Below, in pieces: positions 8,745 through 17,526 of a stretch of 64,000 bases of DNA (positions are counted from its first letter, which is position 1; every line of letters begins with the position of its first letter). The translations under genes were made by a program, and so were the position numbers. The notes below the pieces were generated by a model. The model did no database searches. It was not told the DNA's origin and saw only the letters and a list, made by a program, of their open reading frames with translations. This DNA is from Pseudomonas sp. P8_241 (GTDB lineage: Bacteria; Pseudomonadota; Gammaproteobacteria; Pseudomonadales; Pseudomonadaceae). The stretch lies in the NCBI RefSeq assembly GCF_034008315.1, contig NZ_CP125377.1, positions 1,562,001-1,626,000 of the forward strand. Reading direction: 5' to 3'.

Positions 8745-8769
8745 AAAAACCCGCTTCGGCGGGTTTTTT
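8745..8769 (+). terminator. Rho-independent terminator of dctA
   Basis: CCCGC-TTCG-GCGGG stem-loop, flanked by A5 and followed by T6, 15 bases after the dctA stop. Confidence 0.92.
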
Positions 8770-8874
8770 CATGCCCGGCGTTTGAGCGCAACGATCAGCA
8801 CAACTGACGCATACGGTGATTGCTGCAATGCCATCGGCTGCCTAGTCTGAGCGCATCGTTAAGGGAGAACGCAC

Positions 8875-10056
8875 ATGCTCGGTCCGTTGGCATCACTCAA
8901 GATTCTGGATTTCTCGACATTGCTGCCGGGTCCGTTCGCTTCACTGTTGCTGGCAGACATGGGCGCTGAAGTGCTGCGCATCGAGTCCCCGACCCGCATG
9001 GATTTGCTGCGCGTGCTGCCGCCGCACGATCAGGGGGTATCGGCCAGCCATGCCTATCTCAATCGCAACAAGCGCAGCCTCGCGCTGGACCTCAAGCAGC
9101 CTGAAGCGCTGGAGCTGATCACGCAACTGTTGCAGGACCACGACATTGTGCTGGAGCAATTTCGTCCCGGCGTCATGGATCGCCTGGGACTGGGATATGA
9201 AGCGCTGAAGGCGATCAATCCAAAACTGATTTATGTGTCGATCACCGGTTATGGCCAGACAGGTCCCTACAAGGATCGCGCCGGGCATGACATCAACTAC
9301 CTGGCGTTGGCTGGCCTGGCGAGCTATACCGGCCGGGCGGACAGTGGCCCGCTGCCGTTGGGCATGCAGGTGGCAGATGTCGCCGGTGGCTCGCTGCACG
9401 GGGTGATCGGCCTGCTGGCGGCGGTAATTGCCCGGCAGCAAACCGGGCAGGGGCAGCACCTGGACGTGAGCATGACCGATTGTGCGTTCAGCCTGAATGC
9501 CTTGGCCGGTGCCGGGTATCTGGCGTGTGGCGTAGAGCCTGGACCGCAAGACCAGATGCTCAATGGCGGCAGTTTCTACGACTATTACCGCTCGCGGGAT
9601 GGGCGCTGGCTGTCGGTGGGCAGTCTGGAACCGCCGTTCATGGAGCAGTTGTGCGCGGCGTTGGGTCTGGAGGAGCTGGCGAACCTTGGGTTATCACCGC
9701 AACCGGCGCATCAGAAGCAGCTCAAAGACGCGCTGAAGACCGAATTCGAAAAGCATGACTTTGCCGAGCTGTGCGCGCTGTTCGCGGAACTGGATGCGTG
9801 TGTCGAACCGGTGTTGAGCTTGGGCGAAGCGCTGCAGCATCCACAGTTGCAGACGCGGGAATTGGTGACACAAGTGCCCCGGGGGGATGGTTCGAGCCAG
9901 GCGCAGATGGCGTGTCCGTTGAAATTTTCAGAGGGGTTGCCTGAGCCCAAGCATGTTGGTGCAGCATTGGGGGCGCATACAGATCAAGTGTTAGGGAAGT
10001 TGGGGTTCAGTGTTGAGCGGATAGATGAACTGCGGCGTACCAAGGTGGTTCTTTAG
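8875..10056 (+). CDS. CaiB/BaiF-family protein, probable alpha-methylacyl-CoA racemase
   Basis: A 393-residue family III CoA-transferase-fold protein. The racemase branch is suggested by His138 in RAGHDINYLA, Asp168 in MQVADVAGG and a Glu in LEPPFM, matching the His/Asp/Glu catalytic set (His126, Asp156, Glu241) of the M. tuberculosis methylacyl-CoA racemase; plain CoA transferases of this fold use one Asp and lack that His. It would interconvert R and S 2-methylacyl-CoA esters in branched-chain fatty acid breakdown. It starts at ATG 8875 after AAGGGAGA and stands alone between dctA and the oppositely oriented sprT-like gene. A CoA transferase role cannot be excluded. Confidence 0.82.
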   Translation: MLGPLASLKILDFSTLLPGPFASLLLADMGAEVLRIESPTRMDLLRVLPPHDQGVSASHAYLNRNKRSLALDLKQPEALELITQLLQDHDIVLEQFRPGVMDRLGLGYEALKAINPKLIYVSITGYGQTGPYKDRAGHDINYLALAGLASYTGRADSGPLPLGMQVADVAGGSLHGVIGLLAAVIARQQTGQGQHLDVSMTDCAFSLNALAGAGYLACGVEPGPQDQMLNGGSFYDYYRSRDGRWLSVGSLEPPFMEQLCAALGLEELANLGLSPQPAHQKQLKDALKTEFEKHDFAELCALFAELDACVEPVLSLGEALQHPQLQTRELVTQVPRGDGSSQAQMACPLKFSEGLPEPKHVGAALGAHTDQVLGKLGFSVERIDELRRTKVVL

Positions 10057-10098
10057 TGCCTGCTGGCGATGAAGCCAGTGCCGTCACCAAAAACCGAC

Positions 10099-10593
10099 TT
10101 ATTCGACCCGCATCTCTCCACTGAACACCAACGTGCTACGACACCGTCGGCACAAATACCGCCGCCCCTGCCGCACCAGGCCATGACGCTGCGCTGAAAA
10201 CGGAAAATCACTGTCAGGACACGGGCATTTATAGATATAGCGGGTCACACTGCGGCGCTTCACATCGTAGGTATGGCAGCGGTTGGGCGGCAGTTCGTAA
10301 ACACCGCGCATGATCAATTGCCACTCCTCGCCATGAGGCTGGATGCGGTCACCGAACAGTTGATGGGCGATCAGGTGCGCGACTTCATGGGCCACGGTCT
10401 GCTTGAGGAAGTCGTCGGTGTTTTCCCGGTACAACTGCGGATTGAAGCGCAGCAAGTTCTCGTGCAAATGCGCGACACCGGCTTTTTGCCCGCGCAGCTT
10501 GAGACTCACCACGGGGCGCTTGAAAGGGCGTTTGAAAAAGGATTCGGCTTGTTGGAAACAGTCTTCTACGCGGGTATTGAGTTGCTCGGGCAT
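10099..10593 (-). CDS. sprT: SprT-like zinc metalloprotein
   Basis: A 164-residue protein of the SprT family. It has the zincin motif HEVAHLIAH (residues 69-77), a third probable ligand in QPHGEEW (His87), and a C-terminal zinc ribbon with CPCP and CRRC. This architecture is the bacterial counterpart of the SPRTN DNA-protein crosslink protease fold, though the bacterial proteins are not well characterised. I choose ATG 10593 (MPEQLN), which gives the usual length of about 165; the upstream extension is low-similarity sequence. No clear operon partner. Confidence 0.9.
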   Translation of the reverse strand: MPEQLNTRVEDCFQQAESFFKRPFKRPVVSLKLRGQKAGVAHLHENLLRFNPQLYRENTDDFLKQTVAHEVAHLIAHQLFGDRIQPHGEEWQLIMRGVYELPPNRCHTYDVKRRSVTRYIYKCPCPDSDFPFSAQRHGLVRQGRRYLCRRCRSTLVFSGEMRVE

Positions 10594-10690
10594 GCTTGAT
10601 GGATCTCCAGAGCAGTCGAGTATGCCGCAACCTTTTAGCCTTGCGAATCGCCAGGGCACCGAATGGTCGTCAACGCTGTTTTGGCGGGCG

Positions 10691-10716
10691 AATTAAAAGG
10701 CCGCCTTGCGGCGGCC
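10691..10716 (-). terminator. Rho-independent terminator of the Yip1-family gene
   Basis: On the minus strand GGCCGCC-gcaa-GGCGGCC is followed by TTTTAATT, 34 bases after the stop of the Yip1-family gene. Confidence 0.88.
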
Positions 10717-10749
10717 TGTGTGTCGGCAGATCTGATTTTAGGTGAAGCA

Positions 10750-11352
10750 CTAGTTAGTGTAGACCGGCCCCACGCCGAGTCCCCAGACAATAACGGTGAA
10801 TGCCATGATGGCGACCAACACCACCAGGCCTACGGCAAGTACCGAACTTGAAAACAGAAAGCCCTCGTCGGATGGAATGTTCATAAAAGTCGGTAGCCCT
10901 ACATACAACAGGTAAACCGTGTAGCAAATAGCCGCAGTCCCGACGATCATCCCCAGCCACAAGTGCGGATACAGAGCGGCGAGGCCACCGATGAACAACG
11001 GTGTTGCGGTATAGGTCGCAAATGCAACACAGCGTGCGAGACTCGGGTTGGCGTCATAGGTGCGGGCCATCCAGTGGATGAAGGCGCCCATTACGGCCAC
11101 GCCGCCGAGCATCGCCAGATAAGACATGACAGTCATCCAGATCGCGCTTTCAACCGTCAGCATGACCGGAGGTCGATTACCGATAACCCAGCCGACCTGT
11201 GTAGTGCCGATAAAGGCCGACACGGCGGGAATCGCCGCCAGGATCAGGGTATGGGTCAGGTACATGTGGCTGATGCTTTCCTCCTGATCGCCACGGATTT
11301 CTTTCCATTCTTGGTCAGGGTGGGTGAAGAGCCCCACAACGTGATGGATCAT
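10750..11352 (-). CDS. Yip1-family integral membrane protein
   Basis: A 200-residue protein with about five hydrophobic helices and the N-terminal HVVGLFTHPDQEWKEI pattern typical of bacterial YIP1-domain proteins. Function is not established; such proteins sit in the inner membrane. AGGAG lies eight bases before the ATG at 11352, whereas a GTG three codons upstream overlaps the ribosome-binding site, so I choose the ATG. Monocistronic, with its own terminator; divergent from ttcA. Confidence 0.82.
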   Translation of the reverse strand: MIHHVVGLFTHPDQEWKEIRGDQEESISHMYLTHTLILAAIPAVSAFIGTTQVGWVIGNRPPVMLTVESAIWMTVMSYLAMLGGVAVMGAFIHWMARTYDANPSLARCVAFATYTATPLFIGGLAALYPHLWLGMIVGTAAICYTVYLLYVGLPTFMNIPSDEGFLFSSSVLAVGLVVLVAIMAFTVIVWGLGVGPVYTN

Positions 11353-11644
11353 GCCAGTCACTCCTCTTGTTTTTACCGTCGCCCCCCAGTGGAGCGCCTA
11401 CGGGCCAAATAGGCCAAGTAAGGTGTAGGTCTTGATATGTGTGCGACCTTATGTCGCAGTATAGAAAGGAGTTTCCCTGTAGGGAGTAGGGGCTTTAGAG
11501 CAAATTGCGCTGTAAACATCGCTGTTAATCGCTGTAGGGTCTGTTTGATAGGGTGTCGTTGCAGAGGGAGCCGGGAACGCTTCGCCCCTGCGGTGTTTTT
11601 GCGTAAAATGCCGGCCTTTCGTCACACCTTACGGATTTCGCGTC

Positions 11645-12469
11645 ATGGGCACTCTCACGGTCAACCAGAACAAACTGCAAAAGCGCCTTCGCCGTCAGGC
11701 CGGTGAGGCCGTTGCCGATTTCAACATGATTGAAGACGGCGACAAGGTCATGGTCTGCCTGTCCGGTGGCAAGGACAGCTACACCATGCTCGATGTGCTG
11801 ATGCACTTGCAGAAGGTCGCGCCGATCAAGTTCGAGATCGTGGCCGTGAACATGGATCAGAAACAGCCGGGCTTCCCCGAGCACGTCTTGCCGGCTTACC
11901 TGAAAGAGTTGGGTATCGAATACCACATCGTCGAGAAAGACACTTACTCGGTGGTCAAGGAGCTGATTCCGGAAGGCAAGACCACCTGCTCGCTGTGTTC
12001 GCGCTTGCGTCGCGGCACGCTCTACACGTTTGCCGACGAAATCGGCGCGACCAAAATGGCCCTCGGTCATCATCGCGACGATATCGTCGAAACGTTCTTC
12101 CTGAACATGTTCTTCAACGGTTCGCTCAAGGCCATGCCGCCGAAACTGCGTGCCGATGACGGACGCAACGTGGTGATCCGCCCGCTGGCCTACTGCAACG
12201 AGAAAGACATCCAGGCCTACTCGGACCTCAAGCAATTCCCGATCATCCCGTGCAACCTCTGCGGCTCCCAGGAAAACCTGCAACGTCAGGTGGTCAAGGA
12301 CATGCTGCTGGACTGGGAGCGCAAGACCCCGGGCCGCACCGAGAGCATTTTTCGCAGCCTGCAGAATGTGATCCCGTCGCAACTGGCGGACCGCAACCTG
12401 TTTGATTTCACCAGCCTCAAGATCGACGAGTCCGCGGCATCGCGCTTCGTCAACGTGGTCAATCTCTAA
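11645..12469 (+). CDS. ttcA: tRNA 2-thiocytidine biosynthesis protein TtcA
   Basis: A 274-residue PP-loop ATPase that thiolates cytidine 32 of certain tRNAs using an iron-sulfur cluster. Seen: SGGKDS PP-loop at 40-45, the CSLC pair near 115, the GHHRDD motif, and CNLCGSQ near 206, which provides a further cluster ligand. Length and motifs are typical. The ATG at 11645 gives the usual [15 protein letters not shown] start. The 290-bp region to the divergent Yip1-family gene holds both promoters, but I cannot place them. A REP pair follows. Confidence 0.95.
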   Translation: MGTLTVNQNKLQKRLRRQAGEAVADFNMIEDGDKVMVCLSGGKDSYTMLDVLMHLQKVAPIKFEIVAVNMDQKQPGFPEHVLPAYLKELGIEYHIVEKDTYSVVKELIPEGKTTCSLCSRLRRGTLYTFADEIGATKMALGHHRDDIVETFFLNMFFNGSLKAMPPKLRADDGRNVVIRPLAYCNEKDIQAYSDLKQFPIIPCNLCGSQENLQRQVVKDMLLDWERKTPGRTESIFRSLQNVIPSQLADRNLFDFTSLKIDESAASRFVNVVNL

Positions 12470-12479
12470 CCGCAATCAT

Positions 12480-12569
12480 TGTGGGAGCCAGCCTGCTGGC
12501 GATTGCAGTGTGTCAGACCCATGAAGGTTGATTGATACACCGCCATCGCCAGCAAGCTGGCTCCCACAG
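12480..12569. repeat. REP inverted pair after ttcA
   Basis: TGTGGGAGCCAGCCTGCTGG and inverse copy ending CTGGCTCCCACA, about 90 bp, between ttcA and the Tag-like gene. Confidence 0.9.
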
Positions 12570-12616
12570 GTTTTGTCACAAGTTGCCAGTTCATTTTTCA
12601 AACCTCAGGAGAGGGC

Positions 12617-13291
12617 ATGCGCGATTACAAGTGGCTGAATGAGTACTGCCTGAACCGCTTCGGTTCGGCGGCGGAACTGGAAGCCCATCTGCCCGTTCCC
12701 AAGACCCCGGCACAATTGCGCAAGATCAGCGATGACCGCTACCTCTCGACCATGGCGTTGCGCGTGTTCCGCGCTGGGCTCAAGCACAGCCTGGTGGACG
12801 CGAAATGGCCGGCCTTTGAAGAAGTGTTCTTCAAGTTCGACCCGGAAAAAGTCGTGCTGATGAGTGCCGAGCATCTTGAGCGACTGATGCAGGACGCACG
12901 CATCATCCGCCACTTGGGCAAACTCAAGAGCGTGCCGCGCAATGCGCAGTTCGTGCTGGACGTGGCCCATGAGAAGGGCAGCTTCGGCGCGATGATCGCC
13001 GATTGGCCGGTGACCGATATCGTCGGACTCTGGACCTTCCTGAAAAAACGCGGCCATCAGTTGGGCGGTTTGTCGGCGCCCCGCTTCTTGCGCATGGTCG
13101 GCAAGGACACCTTTGTACCGAGCTACGACGTGGTGGCGGCGCTGAATGCGCAGGACGTCATCGACAAGGTGCCGACCAGCTTGCGCGACCTGGCGTTGGT
13201 GCAGGATGTGTTCAATCAGTGGCATGAAGAAAGCGGCGGGCGGGCGATGAGCCAGATATCGATGATGCTGGCGTATACCGTCAATCATTGA
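12617..13291 (+). CDS. DNA-3-methyladenine glycosylase I (Tag)-like protein
   Basis: A 224-residue protein resembling the Tag family (PF03352) in overall length and in segments such as YLSTMALRVFRAGLKHSLVDAKWPAFEEVFFKFD, here cited by its start and end at about residues 43-77. That segment parallels the Tag core with the Trp-Pro-x-Phe pattern. Unlike E. coli Tag, the protein has no N-terminal Cys and no C-terminal His/Cys pair, so the structural zinc is probably absent. I therefore class it as Tag-like, with base-excision activity inferred rather than shown. CAGGAGAGGGC precedes the start. It stands alone between two REP pairs. Confidence 0.75.
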   Translation: MRDYKWLNEYCLNRFGSAAELEAHLPVPKTPAQLRKISDDRYLSTMALRVFRAGLKHSLVDAKWPAFEEVFFKFDPEKVVLMSAEHLERLMQDARIIRHLGKLKSVPRNAQFVLDVAHEKGSFGAMIADWPVTDIVGLWTFLKKRGHQLGGLSAPRFLRMVGKDTFVPSYDVVAALNAQDVIDKVPTSLRDLALVQDVFNQWHEESGGRAMSQISMMLAYTVNH

Positions 13292-13300
13292 GACCGAGTC

Positions 13301-13374
13301 GCCCCCTTCGCTGGCAAGCCAGCTCCTACAGGTTCACCGCAAACCCTGTACGAGCCGGCTTGCCGGCGAAGGCG
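13301..13374. repeat. REP inverted pair
   Basis: GCCCCCTTCGCTGGCAAGCC and its inverse ending CTTGCCGGCGAAGGCG fill the gap between the convergent Tag-like and DUF2069 genes. Confidence 0.88.
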
Positions 13375-13379
13375 TCAGG

Positions 13380-13805
13380 TCAGGCGACGGAGGGGGTGCC
13401 CTCGCCAGCCAGCTTGCGGTTCAACTGATACCGCCAGCGCACGTACAGCAGCGCCGAGCAGAACACTGCCAGGCTCGCGCCCATCTCCAGCAAACCGAAG
13501 ATCTGCCGGTTCGGGTCATAGGCGGCCAATGCGCCCTTGATGAAGTACAGGTTCACCACAAAGCACATCCACGAGTGCCCGCGAGGACTGCCGACGATCA
13601 TTCCCGGCGCCAACAGTAGCAACGGCACGAGTTCGATCAGCAGAATCACCCAGGGACGCGCACCATGCAGATCGGCGACCGCCAGGTAATACACGCACAA
13701 CAGTCCCACCAGACCGAAAAAGCACAGCAGACTGATGACGCGCATGGCTCGCACACGGGGTTCGAGCCATTCGATGGCGGGCAAAATCTTCGGCTTCCTG
13801 GCCAC
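13380..13805 (-). CDS. DUF2069 family membrane protein
   Basis: A 141-residue protein with four predicted membrane helices (about 20-40, 47-66, 76-92 and 103-122), a Gly/Pro-rich turn and a positively charged C-terminus; this matches the DUF2069 family of small gammaproteobacterial inner membrane proteins, whose function is unknown. No ATG is suitable; GTG at 13805 has GGAGG seven bases upstream and lies two bases beyond the wrbA stop, so the two genes are cotranscribed. It is the last gene of the arsC-wrbA-DUF2069 unit. Confidence 0.85.
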   Translation of the reverse strand: MARKPKILPAIEWLEPRVRAMRVISLLCFFGLVGLLCVYYLAVADLHGARPWVILLIELVPLLLLAPGMIVGSPRGHSWMCFVVNLYFIKGALAAYDPNRQIFGLLEMGASLAVFCSALLYVRWRYQLNRKLAGEGTPSVA

Positions 13806-13807
13806 CG

Positions 13808-14754
<947 letters not shown>

Positions 14755-14869
14755 GAGCGGGTCGCATCTTGCGTAAGGTGACGGCTATTCTAACTGTGCA
14801 GCGCGCAATCCAGAACCGTGAGAGGCGATGGGTCGCAGGCGCATTTCAATTTTTGACAAGGAACACGAC

Positions 14870-15337
14870 ATGACAAGGCGACTGGCAGCGGCATTGGCGA
14901 TCATCGGGGCGTTGATGCTGGGGGGCTGCGGTAATGACTATGGCATCGACCAGAATGGTCAGAAAATCGTCGCCGATCGCCTGGATGGAAAATGGCTGGT
15001 GCTCAACTATTGGGCGGAATGGTGCGGGCCTTGCCGTACCGAGATTCCAGAACTGAATGCCTTGGCTGAGCAGCTCAAGGACAAGAAGATTGGCGTGTTC
15101 GGGGTCAACTTTGACAACGTACAGGGTGAAGAGCTGAGAAGTGCCAGCGAGAAGCTGGGGATCAAGTTCACCGTGCTGGCGCAGGACCCTTCGGAATTGT
15201 TCGAGCTGCCGCGCAGTGAAGCGTTGCCGGTGACTTACATCATCGACAGCAAGGGCAAGGTGCGTGAGCAGTTGATGGGTGAGCAGACAGCGGCGGGGGT
15301 GGCGGCGAAGCTTGAGGCGTTGCAGGCGAAGAATTGA
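14870..15337 (+). CDS. TlpA/ResA-like thioredoxin lipoprotein
   Basis: A 155-residue exported protein with a lipobox LGGC (Cys20), then a thioredoxin fold with the active site WCGPC (Cys52 and Cys55) and the cis-Pro loop LPVTYI. It is probably a membrane-anchored periplasmic thiol reductase, like TlpA or ResA. The start at ATG 14870 has AAGGA seven bases upstream; an upstream in-frame ATG would place a charged tail before the signal peptide. Divergent from the arsC operon. Its partner proteins are not evident; cytochrome maturation genes are absent here. Confidence 0.88.
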   Translation: MTRRLAAALAIIGALMLGGCGNDYGIDQNGQKIVADRLDGKWLVLNYWAEWCGPCRTEIPELNALAEQLKDKKIGVFGVNFDNVQGEELRSASEKLGIKFTVLAQDPSELFELPRSEALPVTYIIDSKGKVREQLMGEQTAAGVAAKLEALQAKN

Positions 15338-15347
15338 TCAGAGAGAC

Positions 15348-15441
15348 CTTGTAGGAGCCCGCTTGCTGGCGATAGCGCCAGATCGGTCAACATTGATGTC
15401 GCCTGAAACAATGCTATCGCCGGCAAGCCGGCTCCTACAGG
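15348..15441. repeat. REP inverted pair
   Basis: TTGTAGGAGCCCGCTTGCTG and inverse copy ending CCGGCTCCTACAGG between the convergent TlpA-like and META genes. Confidence 0.9.
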
Positions 15442-15461
15442 TTTCGATGGTTGCGAAGGGA

Positions 15462-15866
15462 TCAACCCTCTTCGAGCCACCAACGCAACGGCTGGCCTTC
15501 GGCGGGCCAGAAGCGCATCTGGTCGATCGGCGAAACATCCCAGCGCTGCACGTTTTCCAGCGCCTGAAGGAAGCGTTTTTCCTGCTCCATCAACGCTGGC
15601 GCACAGAGCTTGCGGGTGCTGCCGATTTTGCCGAAGCTCAGCTTGTGGCCTTCTAGGGTGTAGGGTGCGAACCAGTGGTTGCAGCCGCCGTTGCCGTAGG
15701 CGCGACCGTCTTCACCGAGGGTGATGGTCAGGTGGCTGTAATCCATCAGTGGCCGCTCGCCGATCCATTCCAGAATGTAGCTGCGGTTTTGTTGCAATGG
15801 CACCGGATCGGCGGCGCAGCCCATCAGGCTGGCACCGACCATTCCGGTCAGAGCAAGGCGTTTCAT
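15462..15866 (-). CDS. META-domain lipoprotein (HslJ-like)
   Basis: A 134-residue protein with a short lipoprotein signal (LMGC, Cys17) and a META domain marked by GRAYGNGGCNHWFAPY and by KLCAPALMEQEKRFLQAL. Similar lipoproteins (HslJ) are linked to heat shock and novobiocin tolerance in E. coli, but the biochemical role is unknown. The start at 15866 has AGGAG eight bases upstream and shares one base with the stop of the preceding zinc-ribbon gene (TGATG), so translation is coupled. Confidence 0.85.
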   Translation of the reverse strand: MKRLALTGMVGASLMGCAADPVPLQQNRSYILEWIGERPLMDYSHLTITLGEDGRAYGNGGCNHWFAPYTLEGHKLSFGKIGSTRKLCAPALMEQEKRFLQALENVQRWDVSPIDQMRFWPAEGQPLRWWLEEG

Positions 15867-16300
15867 CACGCAGGCTCCTGGCATTTCGGGCACAGGTGCT
15901 TCTCGCCAACAGTGGTCCAGCCCAACTCGGCAATGCGCGTGGTGGCGGCCGGTTTTTCGGCCTTGTTGCCTAGTTTGGCGTCCACCGCGAACTCGAAGCT
16001 CAGTTCTTTGGCGCAGCTGTCACAGTTCACCTGCCAGGTGTGGATTGCCAGTTCGCCGAATACCGGCCCACTGGCGACCGCGACCCATTGGCCCGGCGGA
16101 TTGATCAGATGGCGAACCGTTTCGACCGTCAGGCGCATGGACAAGTCCCTGGCGCCTTTGAGCGTCACGACCAGCACGTCATTGTTGCGAATCGAACCAC
16201 CGTTGCCGGTGACTTGATAGCGCCCCGGCACCAGGGCGCGGCATTCGGTGAGGGTGTGTTGCGGGTTCATCAGGCTGTAGCGGAAATCGTGTTCGACCAT
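15866..16300 (-). CDS. Conserved zinc-ribbon protein of unknown function
   Basis: A 144-residue protein I cannot assign to a named family. The first 85 residues look like a small beta-rich domain (VPGRYQVTGNGGSIRNND, LVVTLKGARD). The C-terminal part has two Cys pairs, CDSCAKEL and CPKCQ, about 45 residues apart, which would form a zinc ribbon. No signal peptide or membrane helix, so it is probably cytoplasmic. ATG 16300 is preceded by GGAGG four bases away. It is cotranscribed with the META lipoprotein gene, which it overlaps by one base. Confidence 0.75.
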   Translation of the reverse strand: MVEHDFRYSLMNPQHTLTECRALVPGRYQVTGNGGSIRNNDVLVVTLKGARDLSMRLTVETVRHLINPPGQWVAVASGPVFGELAIHTWQVNCDSCAKELSFEFAVDAKLGNKAEKPAATTRIAELGWTTVGEKHLCPKCQEPA

Positions 16301-16377
16301 GGGTCCTCCAAATATGCGCGATATGCTAGCACGGGCTTGCACGCGACATATTGCAGGCGGCTGACCTTCGATCCGTT

Positions 16378-17370
16378 TCAGTCGCCCTCGACCTGATTTT
16401 GTGCCTTGCCCGCTGCCCAGGCGGCGATGTTCTGCAGGGTGGTGGTGGCAATCGCGTCCAGGGCTTCGCGGGTCAGGAAGGCCTGGTGCGCGGTGATGAT
16501 CACGTTAGGAAAGGTCAGCAGACGCGCGAGCACGTCGTCCTGCAAGGGGAGGTCGGAACGGTCCTCGAAGAAGATTTGCGCTTCCTCCTCATACACATCC
16601 AGCCCCAGATAACCCAGGCGACCGTCCTTCAAGGCGTCGATCAGCGCCGGCGTGTCCACCAGGCCGCCACGTCCGGTATTGATCAACATGGCGCCGGGCT
16701 GCATGTGCGCCAGCGACTCGCGATTGATCAGGTGTTTGCTCTGTTCGTTGAGCGGGCAGTGCAGGCTGATGATCTGCGCCTGCGCCAGCAGCTGCGGCAA
16801 GCTCAGGTAACGTGCACCAAGGGCTTCGACCTGAGGATTGGGGTAGGGGTCGTAGGCTAACAGTTGGCAGCCGAACCCGTTCATGATTTTTGCGAAGGTC
16901 GCACCGATCTGCCCGGTGCCGACCACGCCGACGGTCTTGCCCACCAGATCGAAACCGGTCAATCCCTGAAGCCTGAAATCCCCCTCGCGGGTGCGGTTGT
17001 AGGCACGGTGCAGGCGTCGGTTGAGGGCCAGGATCAGCGCCACCGCATGTTCGGCGACGGCATGGGGCGAATAGGCTGGGACGCGTACGATGGCCAATCC
17101 CAAGCGTTTTGCGGCAGGCAGGTCGACGTGGTTGAAGCCGGCCGAGCGCAAGGCGATCAGGCGAGTGCCACCTGCGGCCAGGCATTCGAGCACCGGTGCG
17201 CTGAGATCGTCATTGATGAAGGCGCAGACTACCTCGTAACCTCGGGCCAGCGCTGCGGTATCGAGGCTCAGCCGTGCCGTCTGGAAATGCAGTTCGATGC
17301 TGCCCGCAGGTTCGGCACCGAGAAAGCTGTCGCGGTCGTAGGTCTGGCTGCTGAATAGAATCGTACGCAT
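16378..17370 (-). CDS. ldhA: D-lactate dehydrogenase (fermentative, 2-hydroxyacid dehydrogenase family)
   Basis: A 330-residue NAD-dependent enzyme reducing pyruvate to D-lactate. Seen: the nucleotide fold GVVGTGQIGATFAK near 147-160, the substrate arginine in NTGRGGLVDT, the acidic residue in GLDVYEEE, and the catalytic His in ITAHQAFLT. The start is ATG 17370 after GGGGA; the upstream open frame runs into REP sequence. In Pseudomonas ldhA lies next to gacS, as here. The gap to gacS holds a degenerate REP pair. Confidence 0.92.
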   Translation of the reverse strand: MRTILFSSQTYDRDSFLGAEPAGSIELHFQTARLSLDTAALARGYEVVCAFINDDLSAPVLECLAAGGTRLIALRSAGFNHVDLPAAKRLGLAIVRVPAYSPHAVAEHAVALILALNRRLHRAYNRTREGDFRLQGLTGFDLVGKTVGVVGTGQIGATFAKIMNGFGCQLLAYDPYPNPQVEALGARYLSLPQLLAQAQIISLHCPLNEQSKHLINRESLAHMQPGAMLINTGRGGLVDTPALIDALKDGRLGYLGLDVYEEEAQIFFEDRSDLPLQDDVLARLLTFPNVIITAHQAFLTREALDAIATTTLQNIAAWAAGKAQNQVEGD

Positions 17371-17391
17371 GATTTCCCCTGTGTCCTGTTC

Positions 17392-17476
17392 CAGCAGGAG
17401 CCGGCATGTCGGCGATGAGAACCTCAAGCGTTACGTTATTCCTGAGGCCGATTTCGCTGGCAAGCCAGCTCCTGCA
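17392..17476. repeat. Degenerate REP inverted pair between gacS and ldhA
   Basis: CAGCAGGAGCCGGCATGTCG and inverse GCTGGCAAGCCAGCTCCTGC; the left copy has diverged more than in other pairs here. Confidence 0.75.
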
Positions 17477-17526
17477 GAGTTTGCGGTGAGCTTATGCTGA
17501 TGTTGGAGCAACGCCGTTGCCTTGCA

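Noticed and set aside
6895..8772. A 625-residue open frame on the minus strand, antisense to dctA
   Set aside because: Its translation is dominated by His, Asp, Gln and Gly repeats, typical of an antisense shadow in high-GC DNA, and dctA is unambiguous on the other strand.
11437..11706. An 89-residue frame between the Yip1-family gene and ttcA
   Set aside because: It overlaps the ttcA start in another frame, has no ribosome-binding site and no recognisable protein pattern.
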